A DNA stretch of 64,000 nucleotides from Gigaspora margarita (lineage: Eukaryota; Glomeromycota; Glomeromycetes; Diversisporales; Gigasporaceae), in the NCBI GenBank assembly GCA_009809945.1, contig WTPW01001152.1:44809-108808 (forward strand), written 5' to 3'. Of this stretch, positions 50,101 through 60,937 are shown in pieces (the first letter of the stretch is position 1; each line of letters begins with the position of its first letter). The position numbers and the translations under genes were made by a program. The notes below the pieces were generated by a model, which did no database searches, was not told the DNA's origin, and saw only the letters and a program-made list of their open reading frames with translations.

Positions 50101-50861
50101 CACTAATTTCAATATGTTTAAGTACATGACGCCACTCTATTAAAATACGAGTTTTAGCCGATAAATCATCAATATTCCACATTGTGATCTCATTAATCGT
50201 ATCATTAAATAAGATCAATTTGCCTTTAGGTGTAATATAAATTTTTTTAAAATATTGTAGCTCAATCATTGATTTACAAGTCCACCTCTTATTATCTTTA
50301 CTTGAAAAAACATATGCTCTGTAATATTTGGCATTGATAATTATGATATTTCCGTTATCTCTAAATGATAAGAAGTCAATTTCTTTCTGCCAATCTGGAA
50401 ATGTTAATTTTATCTCTTTATCAGGGGTTTCAAAATCAAAAATTTCTTGAAACATGCACATAAATACGATGAGTCTATTTGATTTTATTGAAACAACAAT
50501 AATTTAAAATTTATGCATAACTTACTGAATTATAAGGATCGATTCTATTAGGACTAATTGACAGTTGTTTATTATCCGAAATTGCAATTTTTTTTCTAAT
50601 TGAAACATATCTATAATCCGAAATTGTATTTATTTTTACATTTATGCTAATATTGTCAATATTAATTGTCTTTACATTCGTTAAAAGTTCCTCTTTACCC
50701 TCTTGGCTAACGATAGACCAAAGACTAATATCATTATCTTCATGTTGTGCAGCAACATGGTTTAAGTTAGGAGAGCAGAAGATTTCCAAAATTTTCTTAT
50801 TTTTATTTTATCTGGAGCCTCCTCCACTGAAATTTCTAAGTGAGAATTATCCGAATTAGAT
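47152..50861 (-). pseudogene. WD40-like / TRP-type ion channel, paralogue D (degraded)
   Basis: All main regions of gene B are recognisable: a start MTSNSDNSHLEISVEEAPDK at 50,861 followed by a frameshift near 50,810; ICSPNLNHVAA-like WD strands (50,511-50,789); a well-preserved exon 2 (50,024-50,461, TFPDWQKEIDFLSF, ITMWNIDDLSAKTRILIEW); broken exon 3 (about 48,300-49,930); the pore exon, near 47,840-47,910, still reading FGFAAIAPFYMMITG; the helix 6 exon near 47,580-47,735; and a last exon (47,152-47,310, FYECHIFKLREHIMNILK) that stops before the coiled coil. Numerous indels and a lost C-terminus make it a pseudogene. The pore motif outlasting the rest is consistent with recent inactivation. 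Confidence 0.75.
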
Positions 50862-50999
50862 GTCATTCCTAATTATATGTCTTTGATGGATTGTGATCCA
50901 GTTTTTGCATATAATATTTTTAAAAAATAATGAGAATAATCACTATAAAAAGATTAGACAAAGATTTTTTAATCGTATTTGAAATTTATAAACCATAAT

Positions 51000-51122
51000 C
51001 TGTAAATATCTAAAAATATTTGTGGCAATATTGTTCCTATACTTGTGCTTGCAGTTTCTAGCGTCTGGCGCATGACATTCGCATGACCGCGCTATTTGAA
51101 TTTGTAAAAATTTCATAAATTT
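51000..51122 (-). promoter_or_regulatory. Conserved upstream block of paralogue D
   Basis: CTAAAAATATTTGTGGCAAT, TTTCTAGCGTCTGGCGCATG and GACATTCGCATGACC align with the B and C blocks at the same spacing from the start codon. Confidence 0.55.
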
Positions 51123-51344
51123 TAAAATCATATCAAAATTTCGTAAATCTTCATAATTTACAATGTATTTATATATCGTCAAATGTAATAAAATTTTTAG
51201 ATTTGATTTGTAAATAAATGACCGTTATTCTCACGTAATAATTATCACGGGTAAAAAATTAAATTATTATATGCTTGCTTTCAAATAATAAATAACTGCC
51301 ATGCTCACATGATAAAATAGGATAAAGGACGTGTGGTTTATGAT

Positions 51345-51870
51345 TTTTTTTTATTTATTTATTTTTTTTTATCTCCCTCCGCTATCCTGAAGGTCCTTGG
51401 ACACCTTTAGGATCTCTCACATATCTTTAAAGGCCAGAGTTATCATTCTGCGGAGATTAATGGACGGAACAGTGACCGCTAATTCTCACCGCACTCGTGA
51501 GATAATTCATGCTCCATTAAGTCCGTCATATGACGTCCCAGGTTCCTGGCCCCGCAGTCAGGGTTGGCACATTTATCCATTGGGATGAATGGGGAACAGC
51601 TCCATTGTCATCACTCCATTGCTCCATTGAGAATAATTTGCGAATGGAGCCAATGGAGGCCTACTAGTTTATATAATATAGTATTGTTTTAATAGTTAAT
51701 AACTAATTCCATTGGCTCCAGTGGCTCCATTGTTTCCATTGGTTCCATTGGCCCCATTGGTTAGCAATTTTTTCAATGGAGTAAATCCATTGCCAACCCT
51801 GCCCCCAGTGTAGGATCCCGACTTCGAGATCCGCAATTTCCTAATTTCACATGACCCACCAGTAGGGATG
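51345..51870 (-). mobile_element. Retroposon-like repeat with A-rich tail, interrupted by a hAT MITE
   Basis: This less AT-rich segment ends, in minus orientation, with AGCGGAGGGAGATAAAAAAA and an A/T tail to 51,345, as expected for a poly(A)-tailed retroposon. It is split by the element at 51,559-51,801, and its halves rejoin across the target duplication (GGCCCCGCAGT / GTAGGATCCCGAC). No A/B boxes or reverse transcriptase are recognised, so SINE against LINE remnant is open. Confidence 0.45.
51559..51801. mobile_element. 243-bp hAT-type MITE with 8-bp target duplication
   Basis: The ends CAGGGTTGGCA and TGCCAACCCTG are perfect 11-bp inverted repeats with the CAGGG...-type start usual for hAT. 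The flanks CCCGCAGT (51,551-51,558) and CCCCCAGT (51,802-51,809) match at 7 of 8. The interior is rich in CTCCATTGG words. Confidence 0.85.
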
Positions 51871-52086
51871 TTAAGTCGTTTGGCCTGAACTAGTTTGACT
51901 GAGTTAAAAACTCAGACCGTTATAATCAAAATTGAACCGGCGGAACTAGTTCGTTTATATAACGAATTATTTAATTTATCTTGCTAGATTAAATTTTTGG
52001 TCATATAGCGATAATAATTGTAATGAATCATTAAAATTATTGTATACTCAAGAATTTGTATACTTTAATGGGTATCTGTAAGCGTT

Positions 52087-52290
52087 TGTACTAAATTTAG
52101 TACAAATTAAAAAAAAATCATATTTTAACAATAAATAATAATTTTTTTTAATCTTTGCTAAAATATTCTTTAATACCAATATTTTTCTATACAGTATAAA
52201 ATTTTAGCAAAGGTTATTTATAAAAATTTGGTATAAATTAGCTTTAAATGAAGATTACAAATTGCAAAACTTGCTGTACTAAATTTAGTG
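52087..52290. mobile_element. MITE bounded by GTACTAAATTTAGTAC palindromes, copy 2
   Basis: Same family as 8106-8307: palindrome at the left end, AACTTGCTGTACTAAATTTA at the right end, similar length (204 against 202 bp). Confidence 0.7.
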
Positions 52291-52309
52291 TGTCATTTAA
52301 AAATATATA

Positions 52310-52525
52310 AAAATATTAATTTATTAGATAATGCTATATAAACTTAATTTTTTGGTTCTCATAACCTGGCCAGGTCATATTTTGAAAATTTTTTGAAAAA
52401 AAATTTTATATGTTTTAATAGCCGGGTGGGATTTCAAAAAAATTTTTTTAAAATTTTATAAAATTTAAAATTTTTTATGAATTTTAAAAAGTGGTGCACC
52501 TGCACCACGGTGCACTCCCAGATCA
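52310..52525 (-). repeat. Dispersed repeat shared with 61,130-61,400
   Basis: GCTATATAAACTTAATTTTT, GGTTCTCATAACCTGGCCAG and a GGTGCACC...GGTGCAC palindrome occur in reverse order and orientation at 61,130-61,400. The family is unknown. Confidence 0.6.
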
Positions 52526-52536
52526 CCCTCTGGATC

Positions 52537-53636
52537 GCAAATCTTACGTTTTTGATACTCCTGCACTTACTTTTTTGATACTGATCGACATGAAAATCTC
52601 AGTAAAAATAAGAATTTTCAAAACTTTGAGCGAAGATATCTTGGCAACCATAAGACCAAATTTGGTAGAACTTTTTTTATTTGAATTCTATGGCTTAATA
52701 GAATTCAAATAAAAAAAAAATTCATCGAATTTAGTCAAGTGGTTGTCGAGTTATCTTCGCTCAAAGTCAGAGAAAATCAAAACGCCTATCAAAATAGAAG
52801 CTGCGCCAAATTTTTTATCTAACTTTGAGCGAAGATACCTCGACAACCTTCTGACCAAATTTGACAAAACTTTTTTTTTGAATTCTATAGCTTCATATAA
52901 TTCAAATAAAAAAAATTTTATCGTATTTAGTCAAGTGGTTGTCAAGATATCTTCGTTCAAAGTTAGAAAAAAATCAAAACAACTATCAAAATAGAAGCTG
53001 CGCCAAATTTTTTTCTAAATTTGAGCGAAGATATCTTGACGGCCATCTAACCAAATTCGATAAAACTTTTTTTATACGAATTTTATAAAGCCATAGAATT
53101 CAAATAAAAAATTTTATCGAATTTGATTAGATGTTCGTCAAGATATCTTCGCTCAAATTTAGAAAAAAATTTGGTGCAGCTTCTATTTTGATAGTTGTTT
53201 TGATTTTTTTCTACTTTGAGCGAAGATATCTTGACAACCACTTGACTAAATTCGATAAAAATTTTTTTATTTGAATTATATGAAGCTATAGAATTCAAAA
53301 AAAAAGTTTTATCAAATTTGGTCAGATGGTTGTCGAGGTATCTTCGCTCAAAGTTAGATAAAAAATTTGGTGCAGCTTCTATTTTGATAGGCGTTTTGAT
53401 TTTCTCTGACTTTGAGCGAAGATAACTCGACAACCACTTGACTAAATTCGATGATTTTTTTTATTTGAATTCTATTAAGCCATAGAATTCAAATAAAAAA
53501 AGTTTTACCAAATTTGGTCTTATGGTTGCCAAGATATCTTCGCTCAAAGTTTTGAAAATTCTTATTTTTACTGGGATTTTCATGTCGATCAGTATCAAAA
53601 AAGTAAGTGCAGGAGTATCAAAAACGTAAGATTTGC
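52537..53636. mobile_element. 1.1-kb foldback element with about 540-bp arms and 9-bp target duplication
   Basis: The two halves are near-perfect reverse complements (left end GCAAATCTTACGTTTTTGAT, right end its inverse), leaving a centre near 53,070. The 9-bp sequence CTCTGGATC flanks both sides exactly (52,528-52,536 and 53,637-53,645), typical of Mutator-like elements. Within the arms the motif TTTGAGCGAAGATATCTTGA recurs about eight times, alternating in orientation. The two near-identical open frames (52,743-52,994 plus and 53,083-53,433 minus) are the same arm sequence read twice and are not genes. Confidence 0.9.
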
Positions 53637-53645
53637 CTCTGGATC

Positions 53646-53860
53646 ACCCTGGATCACGTGATCAATAGCGCATTCGAATCATGTGATCAATATGTAGGTA
53701 TAACACAGCAGACGTAGGACTGCTTTCCATTCACGTGATCTTCTAAAGTAAATTAGCTAATTAAATATCAGAATCTGGTATAATGTAAAAAAATTCAAAA
53801 CAAACATTCACTTTGCAAATTATCTATATTGATGTCAGAAAGTCACGTGTGTGGAAAATC
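53646..53860. promoter_or_regulatory. Cluster of CACGTG-type sites
   Basis: GGATCACGTGATC (about 53,651), a CATGTG variant (about 53,680), TTCACGTGATC (about 53,731) and GTCACGTGTG (about 53,843) lie within 200 bp. CACGTG is a known bHLH binding core; whether these act as sites here is unknown. Confidence 0.3.
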
Positions 53861-54560
53861 ATCTTTCTGTAGGGTTTCAAAATGCATTTGTAATACTGAA
53901 GGTACAATTAGAATGCTAGTATACTAAATTATATATTATATACTACCCTAACCCAGTCCTAGCCTTAGAAAAAGGACTTTCTTAGCATTCACACTTACTC
54001 TAACCTTAATATTCAGAATAAATCTGTATTGCAACTTATAATTACTACATACTATACCACCCCAACCCTAACTCTAACTTTAAAAAAAGACTTTCTTAGT
54101 GCTCATACTAATTCTAACCTTAAAAAAATGTACATTTAGTTAAGTTTCCATTATATGCTTCATTATTATGAAATTTTTGCTTTTTCACTTTGGTATCACT
54201 TATATATAGACAATATAGTTAACAAAGCTGATTTTTAATAAATTAGATCAACTCCAAGTAGTCATTGTGTATTATTTGTACAATAACATTTGCAACAGAT
54301 TTGAAATGATAGTATCGTATTATATGCAATAAGACTAACAATACCGATACATGGTGATATAGTACCAAAAACTATAAAAATGCTGAAATATATGTAATAA
54401 AAAAGTCATATGTTCAATAGACCTTTACTCTTTATTTAATAAAGAAGTACATAAGCGAATTAAAGCAAATAATATATAAACATAAGCATATGTGCAAGCA
54501 TTTACAATATTTTCTTGAAACAAACTTACTTTGCTCACAATCCTGTATACTTACTTTATA
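53861..54560. other. Spacer with scattered telomere-like words
   Basis: CCCTAACCC, CCAACCCTAACTCTAAC and similar words at 53,942-54,120 resemble degenerate (CCCTAA)n within a duplicated AAAAAGACTTTCTTAG-containing stretch. No gene seen. Confidence 0.4.
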
Positions 54561-57066
54561 GTTTATTCAGGCAAGTCACAATATTATGGCCTGGCTTTTT
54601 GCAAAATCCACATGTATACTGCCCATGTTTTTTTACTTGTTTCTTGTAATGTCAAATTCAATATATCCTTATTATGATGACTTGCAGCTTTTGGTCTTTC
54701 TCTACCAACTACTTTCTGAGGATTTTCAAGTTGAATCATGCTATTTTTTGTATTTTCAGCAACATTTTGACTAGTTGAGACCACTACTTCTTCTTGTGAT
54801 CTAACTAATTCTTCCTCACTAGCATGAACCTTATTTAAATAATTCTCAATTAACAGAATAAACTTCAAAAATGTCAGGAAGGCAATTTTGCTTATATATA
54901 TTTATCTAAAACCTAATCTAACCCTAATATAGGATGACCCTAACCCTAAAGTTAATTTATTATCATGATGTAACATACATTTGTTTACAGCAGTACATGC
55001 AAGACCCCAAACTTTCCCATAAAAAAGCATTTCATCAATAAAATCCTTATTGATAATCTCTTCTGCTTCACTATTACCAAATATTTGTAACCATATATAC
55101 TGATTCTTATTGCTTATGGTTATATCCATATTAGTAGTTTTATTTTTTATATTACTGAAACATTGACCAAAGTGTACATATTCCTTTGCTGTATCTAATC
55201 ATTGAGATTTAGGAATCCAATGTGGTGCAATTAATTGCAAACTAAATTATGCCTTAGCAGTAATATTTAGGAGATAGTAAAAGTGATGATATGCAAGTTC
55301 TTTACTTTGTGCAAGAGACAGGTGCAGCTATGCAAGTCATCTAGAAGAAGAAATATAAAATAGTTAACCCCTTGACTCGTAACCCTTGATATTTTTCAAA
55401 TTTCAACAATCAAGATTTGTTCTAAATGTTCTAAAAGATACACAGTGCACAAAACAATAGCATCAGGCTCTTTATCTATATCTTTGCTTTGTAAAGGTTT
55501 ATAAAAAGTAAGTAATTTAATTTCTTCAACTATAGCATGGCTAGCAGTGTAATATAAGCTTTTCTTCATTTGTCCAACTAAAAAGTTTGCAATATTTGGT
55601 CTCAGGTAATGATTAGCTAAAGATTCGATAGAAGGAAAAATAGTGATTGTAGAAGAAACACCTTTTTACTATTCTTTAAATTGCTTTATTTTTTGTTTCT
55701 CTTTGCTACGTTCTATTAATACTTTACCTAATTTACATAGTGACATATTGCTATTCTCTAACACCTTCTTGATGCACGTTCTGACTTTTGACAAACGATA
55801 TAGTTTGAATACTGAGTATAAATATCATGCCAGTAAAGTAATATGCTCATAAAAAGCATCTATTATGAAGTTGATACTCAAGGTACAATTTAGCATCAGA
55901 AAAGCCTATAAGCAGGTTCCAATAATATTTAAAGACTTGTAGAGTATCTGTATTTTGGCACTGCCAAAACTTGCAATAAAAGTTATCAAATTGATCTCCC
56001 AACTTTTTTTATAGCATTTTCTTGATGTTTTTCTTGATATGCCAAATGCAAAAGAGGTGTTGCATCTCTTGATACTCTAAAATTACTGTGTGTTCTATTA
56101 CTAAATCACTATCAGTTACAAACACATGAGAACATCTATGATTTGTTGCTTTCTTAATCATTTTAAGTACTCATTGATACATTTCAACTGTTTCATTGGG
56201 CAACAATATGGGACTGCATGTTATTATCTTGTACTATAAATAAAAAAAGTAGCATATTGTACCTGTTAGTACCTGCAGTATTATTGTACCCAACTGCATC
56301 ATTAAATTTGCACTATAACATGATTTGTTTAGGACTTATCCAGAACAAATTAATCAAAGTATTAGTTTTCTCTTCCTACATAATCTCAACAAACCAATGA
56401 GAATCTTCCCATTGTTTGGATAATAGTTGCTCATAAAACTGTGATGCATCACGTTTAATTGTACTACATAATAGTTGACACTACTATATCTTAACATAAA
56501 GATCCTTAGCAAATATAGAGTGAGAAATAAACTTTTCTTTTAAGATACGACATATTATAGTTGCACCAAGATTATATTTAGTAACAAGAAAGTTGATTTC
56601 TTAGCACATTTTTTTTGTAAACTGCTTATCTTTTTCAAATGAATCACTTCAGGTAATAAATCATGGTTATAATTATCATTTAGTGTAGTGACAAATATGC
56701 AAATACTATTATTACCCTTTGAAGGGTGTGAAAGATTAACATGCTACTAGCATTGTATTCGAGCTAAATTATTTGACTTCTCAGCATTTTTTTGGTTTAA
56801 ATAGACCCAAGTGTTTACAGAGAATTGTTCATTTATAAACTTCTTTGATACTTTCTGCTGTATCATTATTGTCATATGCCCAAGTCATATTTTGAATTCT
56901 TTAGATTCAGAAATTGATATATGTAAAATTAGCTTCATCAAAGTTACCAAACGAGACACCTTCTTTCAAAGATAATGATTCTATCTTGTTAGCTATACTA
57001 ATGTTCTTATTATAAGATTCTTCAAAATACTCTGTTATATGCTATTATCCAAATCTATAATTACAT
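54559..57066 (-). pseudogene. MULE transposase pseudogene with FAR1-type head and zinc-knuckle tail
   Basis: Reading the minus strand: LSLKEGVSFGNFDEANFTYI (about 56,930-56,985), a FAR1-like stretch (NNLARIQC ... HVNLSHPSKGN; YNHDLLPEV) near 56,610-56,780, TKYNLGATIICRILKEKF and SHSIFAKDLY near 56,490-56,585, the MULE catalytic-core signature FVTDSDLVIEH ... LFCIWHIKKNIKKML near 56,000-56,150, a later segment SIESLANHYLRPNIANFLVG near 55,560-55,640, DFIDEMLFYGKVWGLACTAV near 54,990-55,060, a GRxRPKAASHHNK linker near 54,690, and a CGFCKKPGHNIVTC zinc knuckle near 54,565-54,610, reached through a frameshift. Many stops and frameshifts break it. It encodes a cut-and-paste transposase relic; (TDSD) fits one acidic catalytic residue of the family. 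Confidence 0.8.
54905..54960. repeat. Short interstitial CCCTAA-like tract
   Basis: TCTAACCCTAATATAGGATG and ACCCTAACCCTAAAGTT lie inside the MULE relic. Too short and degenerate to be a former chromosome end. Confidence 0.45.
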
Positions 57067-57069
57067 TTG

Positions 57070-57310
57070 TCATTTAAGTGCCTGTCTATAAAAAAACTGA
57101 TTTATAAGCACAAAGTTAGTAAGATAAAAAAATATTATTATGACAAATTATTTGAAATCCAGACATGTGAACCTCAAAAGATTATATTTGTTGTTTAAGT
57201 GGCTGTCTATCAAAAACTAATTTATAAGCACAAGGTTAGTAATATGAAAAAATGTCATATTGACAAACTATTTGAAATCCAAACAAGCGAACCTCAAAGG
57301 ATCATAACCC
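57070..57310. repeat. Tandem duplication of about 120 bp
   Basis: Two adjacent units share TTTAAGTGCCTGTCTAT or a variant, ATTTATAAGCACAARGTTAG, GACAAACTATTTGAAATCCA and GAACCTCAAA. They lie just upstream of the MULE relic and could be remains of its end region. Confidence 0.75.
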
Positions 57311-57582
57311 TAACAGAATGCTAATTAATTCTGGTTATAAATATTTGAGGTTAATATCAAACCATAATATTCTTGACATATAGCATAGTGTTCTTGTCTT
57401 AAATAGTCGAAGGAAGTTATAGTTATTTGTAATCTGTAGGTAAAAAACTAAGATATAGTATTAGTATTTAATATACAACAAAGTAATTTAAATGCGTGTA
57501 AATAATTGAATGTATAACTAGATAGTAGCAAACCTTTAACATATAGTATAGATGTTCATGTCTTTAGTAGTTGAAGGAAGTT

Positions 57583-59427
57583 CATCAGCAAAATAAATAT
57601 ACAAAATCTTTTGAAAGAAATTGCATGCTGAAATCTTTTGAAAAAATTGCAATTGATGCTAAATCTTTTGAAAGAATCGAAATCTTTCAAAAGATTTTCA
57701 GCATGTATTTCTTTTGAAATATTTTAAAATATATTGAAATATTGCGAATAGGGCAAATAAAAACAATGCAACCCTGTATTTAATTATCTCTTCTAGGGTC
57801 GCAGAAGGCAATATTTTGTATACCATCACAATATTTCGCAATATTTCACAATATTTCACAAAATTTTCAAAATTTTTTAAAAAAATAAATAAACAATATA
57901 CATATTCACATAATTACGCTTTTGCAAATTTTTGAACATTCACAGGTTTTCGCATTGTTTCGCAATTTAATATAAAATTTTATATTTTTTATTTATTATT
58001 ATACATTATATATTTTAAATTTATTTTAAATTAAATATATATTTTTATTCAATATTAAATATTTTATTATATATTATTATACAAAAAAAATTGAAAAAAA
58101 TGACAAAAAAAATAAACCCAAAAAAAATGAAAAAAAACAAAAAAGAAAACGAAAACAAAAAAAAACAGTATTTAAAATACTTTCATACTTCGTCATATAT
58201 AATTCTATAAAAAACTAGCCCTACAAGCTTATTTTTGCTCACCCTCATTTAGCTATTATTTGTTTCTTTATTTTAACTATCATTTTGCTTTAGCTATTTT
58301 TTTTGTTTTGGTAGTGTTCTTAAAGTTGGTGTTCTTGTAAAGTGCCAGAAAAGTTAGGTTGTTTTCTTGCAAAGTGCCGAAGAAGTTAGAAATATAAAAT
58401 AAAAATTAAAAAATAAGTAAAAAAAACAAACAAAAAAACAAAAAACTGAATAAAATAAAATAAAGAATGCCCCAAATCTCCATTTCTCTGACAATTCAGA
58501 AATTGCTAAAAGCAAGTTAATGTTCGCAAAATAGCGAAAAAGTCTGGGTTGGTTTTTTTCAAAGTACTAGGAAGTAAGATTTGTCTTCTTGCAAAGTACC
58601 AGAATAAAATAAATTAATAAAAAAAATTTTAAAAAAAAAACAAAAACAAAAAAACAAATGTTAAATGAAAATGAAACTTGCGAAAGCTTGCTAAAGCTTG
58701 CAGAAACTTGTGCGCACATTTCTCTAAAGATCGTTCTTGGAAATTTAAAAATTGTTGTTAATGTTCTTGCAAAGTGTCAGAAGTTTGAGTTGTTTTGCAA
58801 AGTTACCTTGGTGTTCTTGCAAAGTGCCAAAAAGTTGTTGGTTTTCTTGCAAAGGGTAGTGCTCTTGTAAAGTGTGAAAAAAATAAAATAAATAAAAAAA
58901 ATAAAACGAAAAATGAAAACAAAAAAAAACAAAACAAAACTAAAAAAACAATATAAACAAAGCAAAAGGAAAAAAAACAAAGTGAGAGGAAAAAAATGAC
59001 ACAAAATGAAAAAAAACAATGTAGAAGATCTAATTTATAAACAAAAGATCTAATCTGATCTTGTAATATGGATTTTTTAGATTATTTTTGATAGATCATA
59101 AGTTACAAAATTTTGAAGTATTTCGAAAATATAGTCAAGTGCGCCCTTGGTATGATCCAGCTTACAGATCTACTGATTCAGCTTGGTTTCATGAACTAAA
59201 ATATTTTGAAATTATTTTGAATTATTTTGAACCAAAATATTTTGAATAATATTTTAAATCCACTTTTGAAATATTTTAAAATCTATTTCAAAATACTTTG
59301 AAACCTGAAATATTTTGAAATATATTGCAAAATATTTCGAAATACATTGCGATATGCAAGGGCTTTCAAAAGATTTTGCATGTACACAAGTTCTTTTAAA
59401 AAATTTAGGTACTATAAATTTGATTAT
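57583..59427. mobile_element. 1.85-kb A-rich element, right inverted copy of the left-end repeat
   Basis: It begins CATCAGCAAAATAAATATAC and ends near TAAATTTGATTAT, flanked by GTT on both sides (57,580-57,582 and 59,428-59,430). The related site at 60,941-60,975 is uninterrupted. The interior mirrors 150-2100. It has no terminal inverted repeats, no coding capacity and extreme purine/pyrimidine asymmetry. The superfamily is not recognised. Confidence 0.7.
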
Positions 59428-59523
59428 GTTACTGTTGGTCGTGATTTGTTAGTAACAAAAGTAAAGTATGTCAAATGTTCATTTAACATACAACAGGATT
59501 TTCTTGTCTTTAATAGATGAAGG

Positions 59524-60937
59524 CAGTGTTTAAAATTCAATGTTTTCATGGTTCTCAATGAACATTTGAGTTTTTTTAAGAACATTGATATTTAAAAAAA
59601 GGTTCTCTTATTTGAGAACATTTTATCCTCTTGAAATGTTCTCAAAGAGAACATTTATAAAATTTTTATGTTCTAGATTTACTAATAAGAACAATAAATT
59701 ATATAAAATATTTATTAATTTGATAATGCAATTTGATTATGACAAATTTTGTATGTATAAATGTACTATATGGGGACATCAATAGAAAAGGGACAAATCA
59801 TTTTTAGTAACTTTTTTTAAAATTTTAAATTAAAATATCTTGATAACTACCAAATCAAATTTAATAATTTTTTTTGTTTTTATTCTATAACTATATAAAA
59901 TTAAAATAAAAAAAAATTATTAAATTAGATTAAGTAGTTGTTAAGTTATTTTAACTTAAAGTTGAAAAAACTTTTACTTGGAAAAAATTTGTCCCTTTTC
60001 TATTAATGCCCCCTATATGTAGCACATATATTTAAAGTTTTACAATATGGGTAACAAATAAATATTTAAGAAAATAGCCTTTAAAGATTTTCAAAATAAA
60101 ATTATTTATTAGCCATACAGTGTGTTTTTTATATTGAGAGTATCATTATTGTATAAACTTATATATAGATAATTTGGGTCAATGATATGCTAATACTAAG
60201 CAAGTAAAAAAGATACAAAGTATTTGTTAGTACAAAGTTTAAATAGTTAAATAACAAAGTAATTGGATTCTAATTTATTGTATTAACCAATAGTAGCATT
60301 AGTAAAATATTATAAAAAGGCTTGTTTTACTATAAGCAATTATAAAAAGCACTTGAAGTTTTAATAAAATTATTTGAAATTAAATTGTATAATACATTGT
60401 ATTATGTTGAAAAAATGCAAAGAACTATATACAAAGTTTAAAAAATTATTAATAGATAAGCATGAACTTGGTGTGTAAATTGTAAGTATAGAATTTATTT
60501 TCAATTAAGTTATTATTCTATTAACAATAGAATTCTTTATTAAAAATTATTTTATTTACTATATTAAACTATCAGTGCATAAGTTATTTATTTATAATCT
60601 ACTTATTTTAAATTTAATAGTTAGATATATGTAACTACAAGTGAGTAAGTGCAGTGTAAGAAAAGCTTATTTTCAATTAGCATACCAAAAATAGTGCAAA
60701 CTTGATCATAGAATTAATTATTATATTATTGATTTTATTAATTTGAATTAATTTTGTTGTAAATTAATAAATAATATATATCAATATTGTTTGAAATTAA
60801 TATAAAATGAACTTTCTTTAAAAATTAATGTTCAATATATTTAATATATAATGAACACTAAAAAGCTTTTGAGAACAATAAAAATTTAAATAATGCTCTT
60901 TTGAGAACATAACTTTTGATTTGAATTTTAAACACTA
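59524..60937. mobile_element. 1.4-kb hAT-type element with 8-bp target duplication
   Basis: The ends CAGTGTTTAAAATTCAA and TTGAATTTTAAACACTA are 17-bp inverted repeats with one difference. The flanks GATGAAGG (59,516-59,523) and GTTGAAGG (60,938-60,945) are an 8-bp duplication with one change. The interior is AT-rich with GAGAACA/TGTTCTC words near both ends; the open frame at 59,585-59,785 shows no transposase features, so it is probably non-autonomous. It contains a nested foldback. Confidence 0.8.
59772..60012. mobile_element. 241-bp foldback MITE nested in the hAT element
   Basis: GGGGACATCAATAGAAAAGG...AAAT is inverted at the right end (ATTTGTCCC...TTAATGCCCC). CTATAT flanks both sides (59,766-59,771 and 60,013-60,018). 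Subterminal AAATATCTTGATAACTACCA recalls the TATCTTGACAACCA motif of the 52.5-kb foldback. Confidence 0.75.

Larger units (their letters stand above)
40790..51345. repeat. Tandem unit 3 of the channel array (split by a 5-kb insertion)
   Basis: It begins with the orphan upstream block and spacer (40,790-41,789), resumes at 46,912 after foreign DNA, then carries channel paralogue D and its upstream DNA to about 51,345. There a T-rich tract and an unrelated repeat begin. No Sel1-kinase follows, so the array ends here. Confidence 0.65.

Noticed and set aside
52743..53433. Pair of near-identical 80-116-codon frames in opposite orientation
   Set aside because: They are the same foldback arm read from both sides, with no start context or domain.
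53940..54960. A former telomere
   Set aside because: CCCTAA-like words are few, degenerate and not in a continuous array.
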